Positions 57,290-64,000 of a DNA stretch of 64,000 nt are shown one piece after another; position 1 is the first letter of the stretch, and each line of letters opens with the position of its first letter. The notes beneath the pieces are model-generated. The model did no database searches, was not told where the DNA came from, and saw only the letters and a program-made list of their open reading frames with translations. The position numbers were made by a program, and so were the translations under genes. The DNA lies in contig OX419758.1 in NCBI GenBank assembly GCA_948567375.1, forward strand, positions 439,001 through 503,000, in the 5' to 3' direction. The stretch is from Lunularia cruciata. Taxonomy: Eukaryota; Streptophyta; Marchantiopsida; Lunulariales; Lunulariaceae.

Positions 57290-58320
57290 AAGAACCATGG
57301 ATCCGTAATTGTAGGAGTTGATGCAAGGAATGCAAGAAATGTTGAACGGTTTTTGAGAGATCAAGATGACCATGGAGGCATTACAAAGTCAAGTACAGAC
57401 CTTCAGGAATGATCAGGAAATGTAGGAAGGAGAATCATCTCAAAACCCAACATTTGCAATTGAAGTACTTGGAGATGCACCTATGCCAATGACATCAAAC
57501 CCAATCAACAATGAAGTCACATTGTTACTACAAATGAAGAAGACCTGCAATATTGAGCCTTATAAGGGGCAATATTCTATGGGAGTAATTGAGAGTTGGA
57601 TCTCAAGAATGAATTGATACTTTCAATTGTTCTCAATGGAGATCATCAAGCATGTTGTAAGACATGTTTGCATGTGGATACTTGACCAACAAAGCTCTCA
57701 TATGGTATGATGCTTGGGAACGATCAATGTTGGCAAAAAGAAGAGAGTTCATGTGGACAACAATGCAAGAAAGACTGTTGAAGAATTTCCAATCTATGGA
57801 TTTGATGTAGATGGCCCAAATCCAAATATGGAAATTGAAACAAAAGAATATCATACAAGAGTACATGGAAGCATTTCTTGATGTACAAGTTGCAATAACC
57901 AACATGAGTCTAGCAAAGACTCTAGACAATTTCAAATGAGGATTGGAGTGGATTTCCCAAGAAGTCATGGTACAAAATCCTAGCATTGTATTTGAAGCTA
58001 TTGCTTACACTCAAAGAATAGTAGGGCATTTGGAGGAGGTGAAGGAGTAGTTTTATCTCAAGATTATTGGGCTGAAATGCCACACATGGGTAGACCAATA
58101 CTTATGGAATTGTGCAACCTTTGGTTTCAAGACCAAGGAGCACAACCGTTTCAAGGAGAGCAAAGACAGGTGGAAGAACAAAGAGATGGAGTCTTAAAAG
58201 GAGAAGGAACCCAAGGAGAGCAACATCATTACTACAATTGTGGCCATTATTGGGCACATATCCATCAATTGTTGTGCTTTTCTCCTTAGAGGCCCTTGGC
58301 TTCCATATAGGTGATCTTTG
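57290..58320 (+). pseudogene. Gag of the chromovirus
   Basis: Broken frames with a gag core (PYKGQYSMGVIESWISRMN.YFQL near 57560-57625, KNIIQEYMEAFLDVQVA-like near 57840-57890). A decayed zinc knuckle, YYNCGHYWAHIHQLLC, lies near 58233-58280; its first Cys is Tyr. A Glu/Gln-rich stretch precedes the knuckle. Confidence 0.6.
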
Positions 58321-58499
58321 AACAACATGGAACAATGCACCAAAGAGGAGGATGTAGGAATCACCTTGGAAAGTTAAGATTGCCAATAACTATACCTCAT
58401 AGCCTTACTTGCTCAATAGGGAAGCAAAAAAGCAAGGAGAGGAAGAAGACATGTGTGCAAAGACTCAAAAAGGCAAACTCATAATTGATTGTTGTGAAG

Positions 58500-58860
58500 G
58501 GAGTCCTAGGGTAATCAAGTGAAAGTATTGATAGATCTTGGGGCAATAAAGAATTTCTTATCTGTCTCTATTGCAATAAGATTGGAGATGGATCTAGAGA
58601 AGGATGAGAGCAAAAGAAGTAGAGTTACCTAATGGGAAAATAGAGAAGATTGAGTCATTACCTAGAAGGGTAGCATTCTTTGTAGGAGAACATCAAGAAG
58701 CAATTGAGTGACAAGTGATACAATTATCTCATTATGATGTAATCCTAGGCATACCATGGATAGAGCATTACAACCCTATGGTAGATTGGAGGAGGAAAGT
58801 AATTAGCACCCACCAATGGATGATCATTGGGGTTAAAGAAAAATCATAGAGGCAAGAAAT
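58500..58860 (+). pseudogene. Protease of the chromovirus
   Basis: VKVLIDLGAIKNFLS at 58520-58561 corresponds to the protease active site LIDSGATHNFIS, with the active-site Ser changed to Leu. MM.S-type stops follow. YDVILGIPWIEHYNPMVDW (about 58735-58790) is the conserved end of the domain. Confidence 0.7.
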
Positions 58861-58939
58861 GTCTCTCTATATCATAAGAACAATAGCTATTTGTAAGATA
58901 GATAGATGTTTCATGGGTCTAATAAGAGAAGTCTAGAGT

Positions 58940-59760
58940 GAACAACTCAATGGACAAATTCTTGAGAAATTGAAGGATGTGGTAAATGAGTTCCAAGATG
59001 TCTTTCCAGATGATATACCCTTGAGATTACCACTAAAAAGGAGAGTAGATCATAAAAGTGAGACACTTTTGGAGAAGATACCTCCTTGTAAGGCCCCATA
59101 TTGTTTATCACTTCATGAGTTGGAAGAGTGTAAGGCTCAAATCAAGGAGATGCTGCAAAATGATTTATCCAACCAAGCATATCACCATATGGAGAGTTTG
59201 TCTTGCTTGTGAAGAAGAAGATGGTACAATGTGCATATGCATTGATTATCAATTAACAAATAGTGAAGAATCAATCAACAATAATGAAGAACAAATACCC
59301 CTTACTCTGCATGGATGACATGTTTGATCAGCTCAATAGAGCAAAACACTTCACCAAACAAGACCTATGAAGCGGTTACAATCAAATCCAGATTGTAGAG
59401 GAAGATGTATACAAAACCGCCTTTGAGCCAAGTATGGCTACTTTGAGTGCCTTGTGATGCCATTTGGCCTTACCAATGCACTTGCCACTCTCATGATTCT
59501 GATGAATGGCATATTTTGTCCATATTTAGATAAGTTTATTATTGTTTTCCTAGATGACATCTTAGTATACAATAGGATAATGATGGAACACAAATTACAT
59601 CTACAAGAAGTCCTCCAAATTCTAAGACAAAATCAATTGTATGCCAAAATCTCAAAGTGTGAGGTTGGCAAGTCTAAAGTAGACTACTTGAGGCACAGAG
59701 TAAGTGCATAGGGCATCCAAGTATTAATAGATAAAGTAGAGGTCATTCAAAAATAGAGCG
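58940..59760 (+). pseudogene. Reverse transcriptase of the chromovirus
   Basis: FQDVFPDDIPLRLPLKRRVDHK (58990-59055) opens RT. EEDGTMCICIDYQ (near 59215-59250) and [18 protein letters not shown] (59453-59505) follow. The catalytic box FLDDILVYN is at 59545-59572. Then come [26 protein letters not shown] and HRVSA. Frame breaks at 59210 and 59320-59440 inactivate it. Confidence 0.85.
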
Positions 59761-60430
59761 CTCTAAAAGATTGGACTCAACTCAAGAGCTTCTTGAGGTG
59801 GATGTGGTTTTATCATCAATTTTTCAAGAACTTCTCCAAGGTTGCACAACCTTTAATGGCACTACTTGGCAAGGGGAAGAAGTGGATATGGGGAACCACA
59901 CAAGAGTTGGCCTTTCAATATTGAAAGATGTCATGCTACATACACAGATCTTGAAATGGTATGACCCAAAATGTCTAATCAAGTTAGCTATAGATGTATC
60001 AAGTGTAGCAATAGGAGAAATCCTACAACAAGAGTGGCATGACGGATGGCATACAATTGCATATTTCTCTTGAAAGTTGTTATCGATAAAATACAAATAT
60101 CACACTACAAAATGAGAAGAGTTGTTCATTGTCCTTACAACCAAGCATTGGAAGCACTATCTTGGTGAGAAGGCATTTATGGTGGAGATAAACTACAAAC
60201 CTCTAATCTACCTTGAGATGTAGAAAGATCTATCTCGTTGCCAAATTTGGTTGGCAGAGTAGCAACAACAATTTAACATGACAACCACCTACATGGAAGG
60301 CAAGAACAAAATTGTAGATGTATTCACCCAAATATTGATGGCAAACAATTTGGTTGTAGAGGTCAAGGTGAACTCTGAATTTTGGCCAAAGATTTTGGCT
60401 ACTCCAAAATTGATCCATAAATTGTAGGAG
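59761..60430 (+). pseudogene. RNase H of the chromovirus
   Basis: LIKLAIDVSSVAIGEIL (59976-60030) is the RNase H start (usual ...DAS..AIG.VL). Later pieces KHWKHYLGEKAFMVEINYKPL (about 60145-60200) and YMEGKNKIVD-type (about 60290-60325) continue it. Confidence 0.75.
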
Positions 60431-61480
60431 ATCAATCATCCAAAGGCATCACCAGTACTTAAGGACTCAACTTTTGTGATGGTAGATTATGATCCCAAAT
60501 ACCACAAAACTATGCACCACCATCCTAGCAGAATGTCATGATTTTGCCATTGCAGGTCATGTTGGAGTGGATAAGACCTTGGATGCAATCTAATGCAATT
60601 ATTATTGGCCCAAGATGAGCAAAAATGTGTTGGAGTATATTTAAAGCTGCCTACTCTATCAACAAAACAAAGCTTCTAATCAAGCTCTTGTAGGACTCCT
60701 TCAACTTCTTCAACTCCTTCCTACTCCTACAAAATGTTGGGAATAGGTGAGTATGGATCTAGTTTATGATTGCCCAAGACCACCTTAGGGTTTCAACTCC
60801 ATTGTAGTCTTTGTTGATCAACTTAGCAAAATGATTCATGTACAACCTACCACCAAGGATGTGATTGCTCCACAATTAGCTCAATTGTACTTAGATGGAT
60901 TCTTCTCTCACCATGGCATATCTCGAGTGCTTATCATAGATAGAAGCACTCAATTCACTAGTTTGTTTTGGCAAACACTCTTTGGTTTCTTCAAAAACAA
61001 GTTGGCCATGTCTACGGCTTACTACCCACAATTTGATGGACAAACAAAGCGGGCTAATTGCACTATTGAAGATATGCTACAAGGCTTCACCTTAGATGAG
61101 CAAGAGAGGTAGGCATCTTATTTCCATTGGTGGACTTTTCTTACAACAATTTAGTGAATACATCAACTCAAGTCACTCCATTCTTCCTCATGTATGACAA
61201 GCATCTCCTCACACCTTTGAGCTTGATGAAGATCTATTTGATGGCTACCAAAGTTGACATAGTCAACAACTTTATTTCTAGAATCCAACAAGGTGTAGAG
61301 AGTGCCAAGCACATGTTGTAAATTGCCCAAAATTGACAGAATCAATGTGATGAGGCACACTGTAGCCACAAGGAATTCAATGTTGGGGATCAAGTGTTGC
61401 TATCAACAAACAACCTCACACTAATTGGCCCTTGTAAGCTCAAACCTCATTTTATTGGGCCTTTTTCCATTCTTCATTGA
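60431..61480 (+). pseudogene. Integrase of the chromovirus
   Basis: Zinc-finger remains near 60500-60680. The core holds VFVDQLSKMIHV (first Asp, about 60810-60846), GISRVLIIDRSTQFTS (second Asp, about 60920-60965) and YYPQFDGQTKRANCTIEDML (61021-61080). The catalytic Glu that normally precedes Arg in DGQTER is Lys. The post-core segment is TPFFLMYDKHLLTPL (about 61175-61220). Confidence 0.8.
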
Positions 61481-61803
61481 GTCTACGTTGTGCCCTATCA
61501 CCTCAAGCTACCATCACACATGAAGATCCATCCAATGTTCCATGTTTCTTTAATATGCAAATATGCCTCCCGATTGGACCACTATCATTCTATACAAGAC
61601 ATTCAACCTTGTCTGACAATCATTGATGGCACAAAGGAATATAAAGAAGAACTTATTCTCTAGATATGCATCCGTGTTACTTGCCATCTGCGGGTGGACT
61701 ACCTTGTACAATGGAAAGGTTACCCACTATGTGAGATGACTTGAGAGCTAGTTGCCAACTTGACACATGCACCAGTCTTGGTGCAATCTTTTGAGCAATA
61801 GCT
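61480..61803 (+). pseudogene. Integrase tail and chromodomain of the chromovirus
   Basis: GPFSILH.VYVVPYHLKLP....IHPMFHVSLI (61460-61555) is the GPF/HPVFHVS segment. EYKEELIL (61635-61660), then VDYLVQWKGYPLCEM (61692-61738) and a Glu after a stop, form a class of chromodomain that guides integration to heterochromatin. Broken by stops. Confidence 0.8.
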
Positions 61804-61826
61804 CCATAATGAGGATGTTATGTCTT

Positions 61827-62398
61827 AAAAGGAGGGAGATTTGTAATACCAATAGCTAGACATATAATCTAGAGGTGAAATTTGGTTTAATAACTTCTGG
61901 AAAGATGTTATACATGATGGACTAAATAGATCAGATAGATGTATCACCAAAAGAGTACTTCTACTAATAGGGCAAAAACCAAAACAAACTTGAAAACCTT
62001 AGAACCTATAGCTAGACATATGATCTAGAGGTGAAATTTGGTTGGTAGCATCTAGAAGTATGTTAGGGCACCTATATTCTACAAAGCGACCCCTCCCGCA
62101 AAAACAGCAGATGCTCAACCTGCGGCAGGTTTCCAATTTGAACTACATGATGGACTAAGTAGATCAAAAATTGGTATCACCAAAAAGGGTACTTTTACTA
62201 ATAATGCAGAAACCAAAATATGCTTGAAATCTTTAGAGGTAATATTGATGGCCTAAACAAATGAATTAAGCCTCAAAAAATGTGCAAATTCCCTTGCTAA
62301 TAAACAAAAGGCTGGCCTTCCCTCCTCCTTGTTTGTCTCATCAAGAGCTTTTTAATGGTACCTCATCCATACAATTTGGATTCCTACAAGAAGTTCCT
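61827..62398 (+). repeat. Polypurine tract and truncated 3' LTR of the chromovirus
   Basis: AAAAGGAGGGAGATT (61827-61841) precedes TGTAATACC at 61842. The LTR follows the 5' copy but stops at about 62398, some 280 bp short of the expected end. It carries a 78-bp extra segment at 62066-62143 that the other LTRs lack. Confidence 0.8.
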
Positions 62399-64000
62399 AA
62401 AAATTAGCTCCGGATGATCCGTCTTTAGCTCTTCCATCTTCTTCTTCAATACACATAACAATGGATAGACAATTATAGATAAGTACACTACTTCCCAAAA
62501 TCTTCTTCTTCACCCTCATCTTTGCTTTCTCATGCAGCTTGCATTGGTACTTCTTTGACCGATGCCTTACCCCAAAGTCTTGATCCTGGTTACCCTGAAG
62601 GAGTACCTTCAAGGTAACCTCTTCCAAGCTATTATTTTCACCTTCCTCTTTACTCATTCTTGTTATGGCCGGTTGCACACTCTTCTTTGTTTTGGTTCCT
62701 CATGGAAATACCAACCTCAACTCTTTGTCTCTTTGTTCTTTATCTCCACTCCAAGTAATTCTAGACACAAAATATCTCCTCCTTCCATGCGATTGATTGC
62801 CACATAGAACTCTTTGATCTTCCTCCTCAACCACTTTCTCCAATGGCTGTTGCACCTAGGGTTCTCTATCACTCCTAGTGCTCAATTCCTCACTTTGCAA
62901 TGTGAGTTCTGCCTCTTCTTCTTCCATTGAGTCCTTTGACTTGTACTTGGCTTTTCCTTTTGATTCTTCTCCCAATGTTTGGTCTCTCAAGATGACCTTG
63001 TGCCTTGACTTCAACCTTCTTGTCTTTCATGGCTATATTGGGGACACCATCTCTTATGGTCAACTTTGATTCTTTGTTTTTGGGATTTTCACCTCCACTT
63101 TCTTCTATTGTCCTGTCTTGGCAAAGTGGTCATCTTTACTTTGGATTTGGTAGATGTATTGTTTCTCTTCTACATTGGCTTCTCTTCTCAAGTCTAGGTA
63201 GAAGTACAACACCATCTTTTGTCTTTTGGCCACACTCAATAAGTTCAACCCAAGGTAAAAATGTGTTGTGAATGGCACTAGGTAGTATGGCGGCAATTTG
63301 TCTTTCTAATTCTAGATCATTTGCCTCATTTGCTAGTGAAAGTACTTTGCTCAATTTATTGGTTCCCCTGCAAACATTTGGTGGAAGAAGATGGCCTAGT
63401 GATTTTACATTACATTACATAAGTGGTTTGCTCCAGCTTGAAGATTTATATCATCCTCCCAACAATACTTTGCCTTATTGGGTCTTGAAAGGTATCCACT
63501 TTGTACTTGTTCTTCTTTGTACTTGTTCTTCTCAAGGAATGTAGTTCCAATTCTCTTGCTACCGTCTTTCCTTAGGCCTAGTCTCTAATCCAACTTTGTC
63601 CATTGAGCCAGATTGCCTCTCTTCCCTTCTTCCTCTAGACCCTCCTCACAATTACTTGTAGCTATTTTTGCCATGAAACCTGGAAAACTCAAGTTCCAAT
63701 TTTAGGTCATAAAAGTGATCCAAAGTCTACTCAACAATTCAATCCTTACTATGACATCTAACCTCTAAATTTAATGATTTCTCACTACAAGTGATGGATT
63801 CTTCTTTCCACCCTTCATTGGCATCATACAATCTTTAACTCTTTGTCTCAAGAAGATTATCTCTTCCTTTGGACTAGAAATTCTCACTCCCTTAAGATTC
63901 TTAAAAATCAAACTCTTAGTTGGCTTCAAAATAAGCACTCCTTTGGGACAACTACTTAGTGGCATAGGATACTTCTATGACATTTTGAAATTCCCTCTAT
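62399..64000 (-). pseudogene. Copy N8, outer part: ORF3 N-terminal half
   Basis: Starts MPLSSCPKGVLI at 63965 on the minus strand, which supports ATG-Pro-Leu as the family start. Pieces at 63771-63965, 63105-63354 (HYFAP-like PPYYLVPFTTHFYLGLNLL, then YLDLRREANVEEKQYIYQI) and 62397-62678 (acidic) follow the first ~480 residues of copy N1. It ends at 62399 against the chromovirus 3' LTR. The leader continues beyond the window. Confidence 0.75.

Larger units (their letters stand above)
56020..62398 (+). mobile_element. Chromodomain Ty3/gypsy element (chromovirus), decayed
   Basis: 5' LTR 56020-56705, tRNA-iMet primer site 56707-56716, gag, protease, RT, RNase H, integrase, chromodomain, purine tract and truncated 3' LTR (61842-62398). 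It interrupts ORF3 of copy N8. All protein frames carry stops or shifts, and several key residues are altered. CpG is rare, so it is an old insertion. Confidence 0.85.

Overview
The window is nuclear DNA from a land plant with a large, repeat-rich genome. One host gene lies at the left edge. It has GT-AG introns and encodes a HAT/TPR-repeat protein resembling the chloroplast psbB/psbH RNA-stability factor HCF107/Mbb1. Almost everything else is nested LTR retrotransposons of very different ages. I cannot name the species. A seed-free vascular plant would fit, but that is only an impression.

Layout: 1-2565 (+) is the 3' part of the HCF107-like gene. 3970-6815 (-) is a strongly decayed, CpG-poor relative of elements A and B. 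7400-8227 (+) is a decayed Ty1/copia fragment. 8228 to about 18860 (-) is element A, a Ty3/gypsy element whose pol reads protease, cytosine-5 DNA methyltransferase, reverse transcriptase, RNase H, integrase, PHD finger. Copy N1 of a second family (+, 9988-13687) is inserted in its integrase. 26004-30749 (-) is element B, a second, 5'-truncated copy of the same family.

The second family (N1-N8) has LTRs of about 730-770 bp in most copies, starting TGAAG and ending GGGTTGTCA, and a tRNA-Asp-type primer site. It carries gag, a degenerate protease and a long unrecognised ORF ('ORF3': Trp-rich N-terminal domain, acidic Ser/Glu tract, coiled coils). The one copy showing gag to ORF3 has no reverse transcriptase or integrase between them. 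Copies lie at 9988-13687, 19694-20484, 20485-26003, 30750-31493, 31505-33372, 37436-41290, 50090-54510 and 54511-56019 plus 62399-64000.

A third family is a chromodomain Ty3/gypsy element (56020-62398, +) nested in N8. It also left a solo LTR at 35418-36161. The AT-rich tract at about 41.3-50 kb holds only very decayed fragments.

The most interesting system is the A/B family. It joins a chromatin reader (PHD), a DNA methyltransferase (writer) and, in copy A, a 5' LTR-like sequence with four tandem blocks of near-perfect heat-shock elements upstream of a TATA box. This suggests a heat-responsive retrotransposon able to methylate DNA, perhaps its own copies or the host's. Both copies here are broken, and the model is inference. 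ORF3 of the second family is the other candidate for something undescribed.
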